Notes: generated from the letters alone by a model not told the origin. A stretch of DNA of 21,183 bases from Pseudodesulfovibrio sp. (GCA_022712815.1 JAFLJW010000323.1:1-21183); one strand, 5' to 3'; positions 7,988 through 15,463 are shown, numbered from the stretch's first letter. Numbers and translations are program-made.

Positions 7988-8869
7988 TTAGCGACGAAAC
8001 ACGATGGTCTTGTTTCCATCCACGATGACCCGGTCTTCAAGATGCCATTTAACGGCCCGCGCAAGCACATGCCGCTCAATGTCCGCCCCAAGACGCTTGA
8101 GGTCGTCTATGCCATGACTGTGCGTAACACGAATGACATCCTGCTCGATGATTGGTCCTTCATCCAGCTTCTGAGTGACATAATGAGCCGTGGCCCCTAT
8201 CAGTTTGACACCGCGCTCATGCGCCCTTCGGTACGGATCGGCCCCGACAAAGGCGGGCAGGAAAGAATGGTGAATATTAATGATCATTCGGTTGTACCGG
8301 GTCACGAAATCCGGTGTGAGTATCTGCATGTACCTGGCGAGCACGATAAGGTCGACCTGACCTTCCATAAGCTCGATCATGGTGTCTTCGGCTGACACCT
8401 TATCACGCAGGGTCGGCCCCATCGGCACATGGTGAAAAGGCACGCCAAAATGCTCGACAGCCTCGCGCCGGTCCGGGTGATTGCTGATGACCATGGATAT
8501 CTCGGTCTCCAGATCACCTCGCTTCCACCGCCACAGAAGCTCCATCAGGGCGTGGTCCACTTTGGAACAGAAGATAACCATTTTCTTGGGATTCCAGACA
8601 GGACTAAAACTCCAATCCATGACAAACCCGTTGGTGACCTCGTCAATGAATTCCTGCCGCAATGAGTCCAGTCCTTCCATACCCAGACCGGGCAGAAAGA
8701 ACTCGTTACGCATGAAGAACCGCCCCCCTTCAGGGTCGGTGGAATGCTGGTCGGAATGAATTATATTCGCGTTTTTCCTGTGAAGAAATCCGCTCACTGC
8801 GGCTACGATGCCGGGCTGGTCAGGACAGGTGATGAGCAACCTGACAGTGCTCTCCTTGGATTCGGTCAT
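7988..8869 (-). CDS. purU: Formyltetrahydrofolate deformylase PurU
   Basis: A 293-residue cytosolic enzyme hydrolysing 10-formyltetrahydrofolate to formate and tetrahydrofolate, balancing one-carbon pools and feeding formate to formate-using purine synthesis. An N-terminal ACT domain (residues about 8-85, RLLITCPDQPGIVAAVSGFL) precedes the formyltransferase-fold domain. The catalytic triad is visible as Asn198 and His200 (NIHHSFLPAF) and Asp236 (LDEGPI). The 38-residue Asn-to-Asp spacing equals that in PurN. GADPYRRAHERGVKLIGATAHYVT is the family signature region. The ATG at 8869 is used, with GAAGTG upstream; a GTG at 8881 in the same frame is possible. It is divergent from gmhA and stands alone. 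Confidence 0.95.
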   Translation of the reverse strand: MTESKESTVRLLITCPDQPGIVAAVSGFLHRKNANIIHSDQHSTDPEGGRFFMRNEFFLPGLGMEGLDSLRQEFIDEVTNGFVMDWSFSPVWNPKKMVIFCSKVDHALMELLWRWKRGDLETEISMVISNHPDRREAVEHFGVPFHHVPMGPTLRDKVSAEDTMIELMEGQVDLIVLARYMQILTPDFVTRYNRMIINIHHSFLPAFVGADPYRRAHERGVKLIGATAHYVTQKLDEGPIIEQDVIRVTHSHGIDDLKRLGADIERHVLARAVKWHLEDRVIVDGNKTIVFRR

Positions 8870-9035
8870 GATAAATTTCACTTCGTTTTATGTAAAAGGT
8901 CTCCGCAAATATTCAAGAATACCGCGAAAGGCACAGAGTTGCGCTCTACCGCAAAAACCAACCGAATAAAAGTCTTTTCCCTCTGGTCGCCAGGTTCCTT
9001 TCCCCATGGGAAGATTGCACATCAAGTTGAATTGC

Positions 9036-9041
9036 TATACT
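9036..9041 (+). promoter_or_regulatory. Possible -10 box for gmhA
   Basis: TATACT lies 40 bp before the gmhA ATG. The nearest -35-like element, TTGCAC at 9015-9020, is only 15 bp away, shorter than ideal. Low-confidence consensus match in the 212-bp purU-gmhA divergent region, where I see nothing else. Confidence 0.3.
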
Positions 9042-9081
9042 GTCAGAACTCATTAAAAAGCACTACTCGCAGAGGTTAAAT

Positions 9082-9705
9082 ATGTCTGAAGCAGCCTTGA
9101 AAAAAGTAATGGATCATGCCGCAGCCGGACTGGCCGCGCGCAAGGCATTCTTTGATACAAAAGCGGAATTGGTGGTCGAAATCGCCCGCGCCATGGCCGT
9201 CTGTCTGGCAGGCGGAGGAAAAGTCATGTTCTGCGGCAACGGTGGCAGTGCCGCCGACAGCCAACATCTGGCCGCCGAATTCACCAACCGATTCAAGATG
9301 GAACGTCCGCCCCTGCCGGGACTGGCCCTGACCACCGACACCTCGGCCATCACCGCCATCGGCAATGACTACAGCTTTGATCTCATCTTCGAGAAGCAGG
9401 TACAGGCACTGGGCCGCTCCGGTGACATTCTGATGGGACTCTCCACTTCCGGCACCAGCACCAACGTCATCCGCGCCCTGCGCGAGGCCCGGCGCAGCAA
9501 TATCGTCACCGTTGGCTTGGCCGGACAGAGCGGAGCCGAAATGGCCGCTGTGTCCGATTTTCTGGTCACCGTCCCTTCAAGCGACACTCCGGTCATTCAG
9601 GAAATCCATATCGCAGCCGGGCATATGATGTGCCATCTGGTAGACCACTTTCTCTTTGAGGCCGTCTCTGAACTAACCCCGTACCTGCCCGAACAGGACG
9701 GATAA
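9082..9705 (+). CDS. gmhA: Phosphoheptose isomerase GmhA
   Basis: A 207-residue SIS-domain isomerase converting sedoheptulose 7-phosphate to D-glycero-D-manno-heptose 7-phosphate, the first step of ADP-heptose synthesis for LPS inner core. The signature FCGNGGSAADSQHLAAEFTNRF (50-71) and the STSGTSTNV phosphate-binding loop (121-129) are present. The zinc ligands correspond to His62, Glu66, Gln173 and His181, matching the positions known in E. coli GmhA with a shift of one. An AGAGG lies before the ATG. It stands alone between purU (divergent) and a small hypothetical gene, with a strong terminator after it, so the other heptose genes are elsewhere. It implies a Gram-negative with heptose-containing LPS. 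Confidence 0.95.
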   Translation: MSEAALKKVMDHAAAGLAARKAFFDTKAELVVEIARAMAVCLAGGGKVMFCGNGGSAADSQHLAAEFTNRFKMERPPLPGLALTTDTSAITAIGNDYSFDLIFEKQVQALGRSGDILMGLSTSGTSTNVIRALREARRSNIVTVGLAGQSGAEMAAVSDFLVTVPSSDTPVIQEIHIAAGHMMCHLVDHFLFEAVSELTPYLPEQDG

Positions 9706-9723
9706 TTCACACTCCATCCCAAA

Positions 9724-9765
9724 AACAAAGCCCCCACGATCTTCTCGTGGGGGCTTTGTTTTTTC
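9724..9765 (+). terminator. Strong intrinsic terminator after gmhA
   Basis: A 16-bp perfect stem (9724-9739 with 9745-9760), 5-base loop and a T-run. It probably also insulates gmhA from the convergent gene ending at 9769. Confidence 0.92.
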
Positions 9766-9768
9766 AAA

Positions 9769-10107
9769 TCAGAATTTTTCACGCCGTATCTTGATCGTCA
9801 GTCCCTTCTCCCGTAAACGGCTGGACAAAATTTCCGCACGTTTGAGCGTTGGCACCGTGCTGATCACAAGCTGGGCGATCCCGGCCTCATCCCATACCCA
9901 TATATTCTCCGGCAGGACCAAACCGGCGTCCTTGACCTCTTGCAGCAACCGCTCGCGGGATTTCTCCCGGTCGTCAAACGACTCTGCGTTAAGCTGTTCT
10001 CCACAGGCCAAAATCCACCACCCTACAGGCCTGGTGCCCGGATTGGTATTTTCTCCAAAACTCCTGGCAGTCTGTATAGCCTGATCCTGACGCACCACAG
10101 CGGTCAT
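9769..10107 (-). CDS. Small hypothetical protein
   Basis: A 112-residue soluble protein with no recognised domain. It begins MTAVVRQDQAIQTARSFGEN, is rich in charged residues, and ends with a beta-alpha-beta-like segment (VWDEAGIAQLVISTVPTLKRAEILSSRLREKGLTIKIRR). This looks vaguely like a SPOR or small ferredoxin-like fold, but I would not name it. The ATG at 10107 is the only reasonable start; a purine-rich GAAGAGAG lies about 11 bp upstream. It is divergent from the DUF3592-like gene and convergent with gmhA. Confidence 0.55.
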   Translation of the reverse strand: MTAVVRQDQAIQTARSFGENTNPGTRPVGWWILACGEQLNAESFDDREKSRERLLQEVKDAGLVLPENIWVWDEAGIAQLVISTVPTLKRAEILSSRLREKGLTIKIRREKF

Positions 10108-10183
10108 GCGCCGGATACTCTCTTCTACCCTATGGATATTGCTATTGATGGCAAGACTCCCTTTGTTGATGCCAAGGCTGAAT

Positions 10184-10213
10184 TCGACAATGGCCCATCT
10201 GTTTCGGTATAAT
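10184..10213 (+). promoter_or_regulatory. Sigma-70 type promoter for the DUF3592-like gene
   Basis: TCGACA at 10184-10189 and a perfect TATAAT at 10208-10213, spacer 18 bp. Transcription would start about 10220, giving an approximately 75-base leader before the ATG at 10294. Consensus match only. Confidence 0.5.
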
Positions 10214-10293
10214 CAATTTAACCCGGCACACAGGTTCATGGCAAGCTAGATCATCCCGATTACGTTATTTTTTCACACCCTTGCACCCAGATC

Positions 10294-10731
10294 ATGACCG
10301 GTGTATCAAGAGCCATGGTCTATATGTCAGGAACACGCGTCAAGCGCACCCCTTTGCAGAATTTCCTGCGCCGAACCATGGGCATTGCCACCATTATTGC
10401 AATCATCTGGACGCTCTACTCCATTCCCTACACCATCCTGCGCGAAGAACGATTCCGGGTCTTTGGCGAAGAAAGAACCACCGGACTGGTGCTTGCGGTC
10501 CAAACCGACAACACAAACCAAAACGACCGATTCTCCATCAAATACAAATACGTTGACCCCGACGGCTTCGCACGCATAATCACAGCACCGCTGCCACACG
10601 CCATCTGGCAAAAATTCCGTCCCGGCAACCGCGTCGTAGTCTTCTACGCCCGCTCCAAACCCGGCCTCGCCCGCATACCAGGCGAAATACAACCCCCATT
10701 CCAAATCTGGCTTCATAATATATTGCATTGA
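10294..10731 (+). CDS. DUF3592-like single-helix membrane protein
   Basis: A 145-residue protein with a basic N-terminus, one membrane helix (about residues 29-48, MGIATIIAIIWTLYSIPYTI), and a beta-rich domain. Features include ERTTGLVLAV, FSIKYKYVDPDGFAR and RPGNRVVVFYARSKPGLARIPGEIQPPF. This pattern (a turn to a 'transmission' strand, Y.Y.D.dG, then vyY.p.nP..a.i) matches DUF3592, whose function is not known. Start is ambiguous among ATGs at 10294, 10315 and 10324; none has a strong ribosome site. The upstream TATAAT promoter allows all three. It ends 3 bp before a repeat region with terminator-like hairpins. Confidence 0.65.
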   Translation: MTGVSRAMVYMSGTRVKRTPLQNFLRRTMGIATIIAIIWTLYSIPYTILREERFRVFGEERTTGLVLAVQTDNTNQNDRFSIKYKYVDPDGFARIITAPLPHAIWQKFRPGNRVVVFYARSKPGLARIPGEIQPPFQIWLHNILH

Positions 10732-10746
10732 GATGCCTCCGGCGGC

Positions 10747-10776
10747 TGGGGAAGGGGAGGAAAAACCCCTTCCCCA
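10747..10776 (+). terminator. GC-rich hairpin following the DUF3592-like gene
   Basis: TGGGGAAGGGG pairs perfectly with CCCCTTCCCCA around an A-rich 8-base loop, 15 bp after the stop codon. There is no T-run after it, so it may act as a 3'-end stabiliser or factor-dependent stop rather than a classical intrinsic terminator. Confidence 0.45.
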
Positions 10777-10895
10777 GACCCCATCCCCTCCTTTCCGCTA
10801 AACCTTTTGTAGGCGCATACGCGCAAGTATCCGGCAACAAAAGGAGTACCATCTTGCGCGGTCTTGTACACCGAAACAAGTTGGATATAGCTACC

Positions 10896-10962
10896 GTTTA
10901 AAAGGAATCGTCTGAACAGCTTGCTTACGTTGTCCAAGCTGTTCAGACGATTCCTTTTAAAC
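10896..10962. repeat. Perfect 28-bp inverted repeat, 11-bp loop
   Basis: Arms at 10896-10923 and 10935-10962 are exact reverse complements (they begin GTTTAAAAGGAATCG and end with its inverse), separated by CTTACGTTGTC. As RNA this gives a very stable hairpin on either strand. It may be a terminator for the convergent genes or the join of two head-to-head repeat copies. Confidence 0.9.
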
Positions 10963-11061
10963 ATCGGGTTTGCAAAGGGCGCGCCCTTTGCCCGCCGGAG
11001 GCTGACCATAACGAGACTAACCAAACTCGCACATCGCCCCTTGCGAAGCCCTCCCCACCTG

Positions 11062-11868
11062 CTACCCCCGCTTCTTGTCCGGCAGCAAAAGCGACAGGAA
11101 AAAGCAGACCGAGGCCACAGCTATGATGGCTGCGCCTGAGGTTATATCCACGGCATAGGACAGCCAGAGCCCGGCCACGGTGAAGAATGCGCTGAGCAAT
11201 GTGGACAGGATCATCATCCGGCTCAGGGATCTGGTGCAGCGTTCGGCCATGAACGGCGGGATGGTAAGAAGCGCGATGACGAGGATCAGGCCGACGACAC
11301 GGATAATCATGACAACGCACAGGCCGACCATGGTGATGAGCAGGCAGTACAGAAAATCAACGGGAACGCCTCGGCTGCGGGCAAATTCCTCATCAAAACT
11401 CATGACCAGGAAACCACGGTAAAAGGCGATCACCAAAACAAAAACGAGGCAGGCCAAACCACCCATGAGCCAAAGATCAGAGCGTGGCACGGCCAGAATA
11501 GAGCCAAAAAGATAGCTCATGAGATCAACGTTATAGCCGGGGGTGAAGTCCAGCAGGATGATACCGAGTGCCATGCCTGCGGCCCACATGACGCCGATAA
11601 CGGTATCTGATCGTTCGCGGACGCGCAGAGTGACCAAGGCCATTATGAGAGCGGCACAGACCGTGAAAGCCGTGGTCACCGGGAGTACCGGCAAGCCGAG
11701 AAAGAAGGCCAGTCCGACCCCTCCGTAAGAGGCATGGGCGATGCCGCCGGAGATGAAAGCGATACGATTAACGACCACCAGTGAACCGATAATTCCGCAG
11801 ATGAGGCTGGCCAACAGCCCGGCAATAAGCGCGTTCTGCATGAATTCGAAAGAGAGAATATCCATCAT
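11062..11868 (-). CDS. znuB: Metal (zinc/manganese-type) ABC transporter permease
   Basis: A 268-residue integral membrane protein of the ABC-3 family (ZnuB/MntB/TroC), which forms the channel of a periplasmic-binding-protein-dependent metal importer. About eight hydrophobic helices are visible. The family motif region is clear: VVNRIAFISGGIAHASYGGVG near the N-terminus and GLILVIALLTIPPFMAERCTRSL, containing the conserved loop that contacts the ATPase. The start at 11868 overlaps the ATPase stop by 4 bp (ATGA), showing translational coupling, and GAGGA lies 6 bp before it. The symbol is by family; zinc is favoured by the His-rich partner but manganese or iron is not excluded. Confidence 0.88.
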   Translation of the reverse strand: MMDILSFEFMQNALIAGLLASLICGIIGSLVVVNRIAFISGGIAHASYGGVGLAFFLGLPVLPVTTAFTVCAALIMALVTLRVRERSDTVIGVMWAAGMALGIILLDFTPGYNVDLMSYLFGSILAVPRSDLWLMGGLACLVFVLVIAFYRGFLVMSFDEEFARSRGVPVDFLYCLLITMVGLCVVMIIRVVGLILVIALLTIPPFMAERCTRSLSRMMILSTLLSAFFTVAGLWLSYAVDITSGAAIIAVASVCFFLSLLLPDKKRG

Positions 11869-12674
11869 GATTTATCCTCGTCTTCCTCGTGATGCAGGCC
11901 AAGCACCCGGTGCGGCACATGGCCGTGGGTGATCAATTCGACAGGGCAGCAATTATCAGCACCATCGCCGCCGTAGCTCATCTGGAACATGTCGCCGGTA
12001 ATTTCCGGGGCCTTGTGAAAATGAAGGCCGCGATTAACGCAGGCCACGGATTTGACCCCGGACGCGAGAGACGAAATATCGTGACTGACCATGACCACGG
12101 TCATATCCTCATTCAGTTCGATAAGCAGCTTTAACAGCGAGGCCCGGCTGGTTGAATCCACGCTGGCCGTGGGTTCGTCGAGCAACAGGAGTTCCGGCTC
12201 ATCGACCAGCGCACGGGCGATGAAAACGCGTTGCATCTGGCCGCCCGAAAGGCCTGCCAGACTGCGATTTTGGTGATCCAGCAGGTTGACTCGTTCCAAA
12301 GCCTTACGGGCCTTGGCCTTCTCATCACTGGTACGGTTAAGCCCGGCAATGCCGCCAAGACCGGGTTTAACCGTGCCCATGCGGACGGCATCGAGCACGG
12401 TGATGGGGAAAGAGGTTGAAACATGGGTGTGTTGCGGCAAATAGCCAATTCGTCCCCCTGCCTCGCCCGGAAGCCGGCCCAGAATGCGGATATCTCCGCT
12501 GTCCGGTTTGAGCAGGCCAATCATGAGCTTGAGCAGGGTTGATTTCCCGCCACCGTTGGGTCCGAGGACGGCCAGAAAATCACCCGGCTCGACACTCATG
12601 CTGACATCTTCAAGAATGAGAAGATCGCCAATCGAAAACTTGAGATTATTGATGACGATAACAGGCTCAACCAC
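11865..12674 (-). CDS. znuC: Metal ABC transporter ATP-binding protein with His-rich tail
   Basis: A cytosolic ATPase of the ZnuC/MntA family (269 residues from the chosen start). Motifs are Walker A GPNGGGKST (38-46), Q-loop in YLPQHT, LSGGQ (142-146), Walker B LLLLDEP (162-168) and switch His198. The tail after about residue 220 holds a Cys-Cys pair (242-243), five histidines (HGHVPH ... LHH) and an acidic end, a likely metal-binding or regulatory extension. I chose GTG at 12674 over TTG at 12701 because CAGGAG lies 6 bp before it. It is coupled to the permease by a 4-bp overlap. No periplasmic binding-protein gene is adjacent. Confidence 0.88.
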   Translation of the reverse strand: MVEPVIVINNLKFSIGDLLILEDVSMSVEPGDFLAVLGPNGGGKSTLLKLMIGLLKPDSGDIRILGRLPGEAGGRIGYLPQHTHVSTSFPITVLDAVRMGTVKPGLGGIAGLNRTSDEKAKARKALERVNLLDHQNRSLAGLSGGQMQRVFIARALVDEPELLLLDEPTASVDSTSRASLLKLLIELNEDMTVVMVSHDISSLASGVKSVACVNRGLHFHKAPEITGDMFQMSYGGDGADNCCPVELITHGHVPHRVLGLHHEEDEDKS

Positions 12675-12680
12675 TTGCGA

Positions 12681-12686
12681 CTCCTG
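12681..12686 (-). promoter_or_regulatory. Ribosome binding site deciding a GTG start for the metal ATPase
   Basis: CAGGAG on the minus strand, 6 bp before GTG at 12674. The upstream TTG (12701) has no such site. Confidence 0.65.
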
Positions 12687-12746
12687 AATATTACTCGACA
12701 AAACTGCAATGTGAATGATTCTGCCACTCTAGCACAACCACCCGTT

Positions 12747-13763
12747 TCATGCCAACCATGCCCACAGCCATGCAAAAACCGGAATTCCGATGGCCATTGC
12801 GTATAGCCAGCCATCCGCTCTTTTGCTCGGCAAGCCGAGCCGAGTGGTGAAAAAACCACAGACAAAACCAATTCCAAGGCCGGATACAAACCCGAACAAA
12901 TGCGCACCGAGGTCAGTATCTTCACCCGCTCCGAGCATGGCAAGCAGCCCCAGCCCCGCAGCAAACGGAACCAGTGCGGACCTGATGAAACCCAGTATCA
13001 TGCGAACCGAAATATCGCGACTCACCCCATGAATTCCCCCGCCCACGCCAAATGGAGCTATACCTGCCAGAAGGCCTGCCGCGCCAAAAACAGCCGTGGA
13101 AAATCCGATGGAGTTATGATGTACGCCAAGGACCACGGAATTCAGGAACGTGCCGAAAATACCTGCGAGGATGGTCAGCAACCATGTCAGGCCGGAACCA
13201 AGCCGTCGACAAACCAGCCAGATGAAGACCCCGCCGATGACCGCATTTCCCGCCACATGCGGGCCGCCGCTGTGCAGGGTGAGCGCGGTGACAAGCCGCC
13301 ACCACTGGCCGGAAAAAATGGCACCAACGTCCGCGCTGCCGAGCTTGAGCCAGAGGTCGGGATAAAAACCAATTCCGGGATAAATCCGGCTGTAGGCCCA
13401 GAAAAACAAAACGAGCAGAAACATGGCAAACATGGTCGGCTCAAGTCCGCTCACAGGCCGCAAATCAACCAGAACAAGCCCCCGCCCGTCAGGCATGTTC
13501 TCTGCCAGATACAGCCTGATCTCATCCGCCGATCTCTCGGCAAACCAGTCCTGTACCTGAACGGTGTACCCATTTTGACCTGCCGATACTTTTCGGCGCA
13601 TGCGGTGCGGCATATGCCGCGATGTCAGCACCAGCGACCACAGCCGCGCATCATGAAGGGAAAGGGGTGATGCGCCCTCTCCCTGAACCAGTGGAGAGAG
13701 ATCAGTCCAGGTCGGTCTCAAGGCCCGGTACAAAAAAATCGGCCGTGGGGTTTTCATCCGCAT
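12747..13763 (-). CDS. Rhomboid-family intramembrane serine protease
   Basis: A 338-residue rhomboid. An N-terminal cytosolic part of about 105 residues is followed by at least six membrane helices and one extra C-terminal helix. Catalytic elements are present: Ser222 in GFSTAVFG, His288 in DLGAHLFGF, and the oxyanion-region Asn173 in HVAGNAVIGG. It should therefore be an active protease cutting membrane-protein segments inside the bilayer; the substrate is unknown. The start is taken as ATG at 13763 (ATG at 13757 also possible). The frame extends to GTG at 13826 but with no ribosome site, and a TTGCCG / TATAGT promoter-like pair (16-bp spacer) lies just before 13763. Confidence 0.88.
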   Translation of the reverse strand: MRMKTPRPIFLYRALRPTWTDLSPLVQGEGASPLSLHDARLWSLVLTSRHMPHRMRRKVSAGQNGYTVQVQDWFAERSADEIRLYLAENMPDGRGLVLVDLRPVSGLEPTMFAMFLLVLFFWAYSRIYPGIGFYPDLWLKLGSADVGAIFSGQWWRLVTALTLHSGGPHVAGNAVIGGVFIWLVCRRLGSGLTWLLTILAGIFGTFLNSVVLGVHHNSIGFSTAVFGAAGLLAGIAPFGVGGGIHGVSRDISVRMILGFIRSALVPFAAGLGLLAMLGAGEDTDLGAHLFGFVSGLGIGFVCGFFTTRLGLPSKRADGWLYAMAIGIPVFAWLWAWLA

Positions 13764-13810
13764 GAAGTACACTATAGAGAAAAAACCGGCCGCGGCAAAC
13801 CGTTTCCATG

Positions 13811-13839
13811 TTGCTCTTGTGAGCACATCAGACTATCAC
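13811..13839 (+). promoter_or_regulatory. Possible promoter for the hexosaminidase gene
   Basis: TTGCTC (13811-13816) and TATCAC (13834-13839) with a 17-bp spacer, about 30 bp before the ATG at 13869. Weak consensus match in the rhomboid-hexosaminidase divergent region. Confidence 0.3.
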
Positions 13840-13868
13840 ATTGAAAAACATCCTCATACGGAGACCAG

Positions 13869-14972
13869 ATGCGCCAACAGAGCCTCACCGCCATTGTCTT
13901 TCTCATCCTCACCCTGCTCATTTCACCGGCCCCGGCAACGTCCGCATCTCTCGATGTCATGATCGGCCAGATGCTCATGGCCGGTTTCAGGGGCTTTGAG
14001 GCGGACAAAACAAGCCCCATTGTCCGTGATATTCGTGACTTCCATCTGGGCGGCGTGATCCTCTTCGACTATGATGTCACCTGGGGTAGCGGACAACGGA
14101 ATATCAAAAGCCCGGCCCAGGTCAAGGCTCTCACCAGCTTCCTTAGTTCCCAGGCCAAAATCCCCCTGTTCATGGCCATTGATCAGGAAGGCGGCATGGT
14201 CCAGCGACTCAAGCCCAAATACGGTTTTACGGGAACCCCATCACAGCAGGAGGCAGGAACAAAAAGCGATATCGACATAAGTTCAACAGCAATGCTTGCC
14301 GGTTACACCGTAAAGACGTCAGGATTCAACGTCAACTTCGCACCCGTGGTCGATGTCAATATCAACCCGCAATGTCCTGTCATCGGCAAGATCGGACGCA
14401 GCTTCTCATCAGACCCGTATAAAGTGGCCCATTACGCGGAAATCTTCCTCCTCGAATTCAATCGGCAGGGTGTCACGGGGTGCCTGAAACATTTCCCCGG
14501 ACACGGCAGCGCAGGTACTGACAGTCATCTGGGATTGACCGACGTAACCGACACATGGACTGAGCTGGAACTCATACCCTACAAGGTTCTCATCGACAAA
14601 GGGCTGCCCCGGATGATCATGACCGCGCACATCTTCAATGCGAAACTCGATCCCGACTATCCGGCGACACTCTCGCGCAAGGTGATCACTGGCATCCTGC
14701 GCGACAAACTCGGATATGACGGAGTGGTCGTAACCGACGATATGACCATGAAGGCGATAACTAAATTCTATGGCCGAAAAGACGCCATCCGGCTGGCAAT
14801 TCAGGCCGGGGCCGATATCCTGCTCTTTGGCAACAACATCGACTTTGACCGGGACATTGTCCCCAAAGCCCACGCCATCATCAAAAATCTGCTGAATGAA
14901 GGGAAGATTTCCACAAAACGGATTGAGCAATCATATGCGCGAATCATGCGATTGAAGGAAGAAATGAGATAA
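13869..14972 (+). CDS. Secreted glycoside hydrolase family 3, beta-N-acetylhexosaminidase (NagZ-like)
   Basis: A 367-residue GH3 enzyme with an N-terminal signal peptide (hydrophobic core about 8-19, then PAPATSA), so periplasmic or exported, unlike the cytosolic NagZ of enterics. Motifs are AIDQEGGMVQRL (103-114), FAPVVDVN, the substrate-binding KHFPGHG (207-213), the NagZ-type Asp218-x-His220 dyad serving as general acid/base, and the nucleophile Asp290 in VVTDDMTM. These are the marks of N-acetylglucosaminidases acting on peptidoglycan fragments, which use the His loop. GGAG lies 5 bp before the ATG. It is convergent with the META lipoprotein pair, only 17 bp apart. A recycling or chitin-fragment role is inferred. 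Confidence 0.88.
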   Translation: MRQQSLTAIVFLILTLLISPAPATSASLDVMIGQMLMAGFRGFEADKTSPIVRDIRDFHLGGVILFDYDVTWGSGQRNIKSPAQVKALTSFLSSQAKIPLFMAIDQEGGMVQRLKPKYGFTGTPSQQEAGTKSDIDISSTAMLAGYTVKTSGFNVNFAPVVDVNINPQCPVIGKIGRSFSSDPYKVAHYAEIFLLEFNRQGVTGCLKHFPGHGSAGTDSHLGLTDVTDTWTELELIPYKVLIDKGLPRMIMTAHIFNAKLDPDYPATLSRKVITGILRDKLGYDGVVVTDDMTMKAITKFYGRKDAIRLAIQAGADILLFGNNIDFDRDIVPKAHAIIKNLLNEGKISTKRIEQSYARIMRLKEEMR

Positions 14973-14989
14973 GCTCAGTCCTCTTTTCC

Positions 14990-15448
14990 TCAGTTTTGGA
15001 CAGCGAATATAGAGGCTTCCCCTCCGGCCGGAACCAGACGAAGGAGTCCATTCTCAAAGGATATGGCCAAAGGTTCTGCAAGGGACCTGAAAAACCGCGT
15101 TTCCTGATCGCCCAAAGCCTTCCCGCACATCCGCATGGTTGCAGCCACGGGACCGAAAGATATCATTCCGTCCTTGACGCTGTAATTGCCGCCATAGGGG
15201 TTGCAGCCCCCCCTTCCCCTAACCTCATCGCTTGCGGAAAAAATCATGCTGGTATGGCTCATATCAACGACCGGCAGGCCGAGAAGATACTCCGCCACCC
15301 ACACTTTCCCGGCCAGCTCCATCTTGATTTCCGCATCGCTCATGGGAATATCGACCGGCTCATCCTGCTTCACGGCACAGGCCGAGAGGCAGATCAAGAT
15401 GGCAAGAATCGCCAAAGTGCAAAATCTTTTTATCAGATCAATTCTCAC
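14990..15448 (-). CDS. META-domain lipoprotein (copy 1)
   Basis: A 152-residue protein with a signal peptide ending in the lipobox LSAC (lipidated Cys24), so a predicted lipoprotein. The rest matches the META/HslJ domain: GKVWVAEYLLGLPV at its start, the hallmark GGCNPYGGNY (80-89), and the FGPVAATMRMCG block (98-109). A Cys82-Cys108 pair could form a disulfide. META domains are small secreted beta-barrels of uncertain function; HslJ is heat-inducible and linked to novobiocin resistance in E. coli. The start is a GTG with weak ribosome site. It lies 15 bp after its paralogue and is probably co-transcribed with it. Confidence 0.82.
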   Translation of the reverse strand: MRIDLIKRFCTLAILAILICLSACAVKQDEPVDIPMSDAEIKMELAGKVWVAEYLLGLPVVDMSHTSMIFSASDEVRGRGGCNPYGGNYSVKDGMISFGPVAATMRMCGKALGDQETRFFRSLAEPLAISFENGLLRLVPAGGEASIFAVQN

Positions 15449-15463
15449 GAAATATTTCTCAGC

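Larger units (their letters stand above)
10735..11002. repeat. 268-bp repeat-rich cassette bounded by 11-bp inverted ends
   Basis: The gap between the convergent DUF3592 and metal-permease genes (330 bp, no gene) is framed by GCCTCCGGCGG (10735-10745) and its exact inverse CCGCCGGAGGC (10992-11002). Inside are an 11-bp GC hairpin (10747-10757 with 10766-10776), CCTTTTGT/ACAAAAGG (10803-10810, 10837-10844), CGCGCAAG/CTTGCGCG (10820-10827, 10853-10860), a 28-bp perfect inverted repeat, and a 20-bp palindrome (10972-10991). I recall 'GCCTCCGGCGG' as the start of terminator-like repeats after many Desulfovibrio genes. If so, these are two copies, each following one of the convergent genes. Confidence 0.6.

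Noticed and set aside
9940..10212. Plus-strand frame opposite the small hypothetical gene
   Set aside because: The minus-strand frame has a coherent charged/helical composition; this one has no ribosome site and runs through the TATAAT promoter region.
10713..11024. Minus-strand 103-codon frame across the repeat cassette
   Set aside because: It consists largely of hairpin and palindrome sequence; only a short middle part looks protein-like, which I report as a remnant instead.
12702..12735. Possible Fur/Zur operator (GCAATGTGAATGATTC) upstream of the metal ABC genes
   Set aside because: It is not convincingly palindromic and does not match a Fur or Zur consensus well enough to claim.
12900..13670. 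256-codon plus-strand frame opposite the rhomboid gene
   Set aside because: Composition is Pro/Lys/Gln-rich with no domain, and it mirrors the clearly genuine rhomboid with intact catalytic residues.
13817..13831. CRP-like site (TGTGAGCACA) before the hexosaminidase gene
   Set aside because: Only one half-site fits the TGTGA-N6-TCACA pattern; the short palindrome can be chance.
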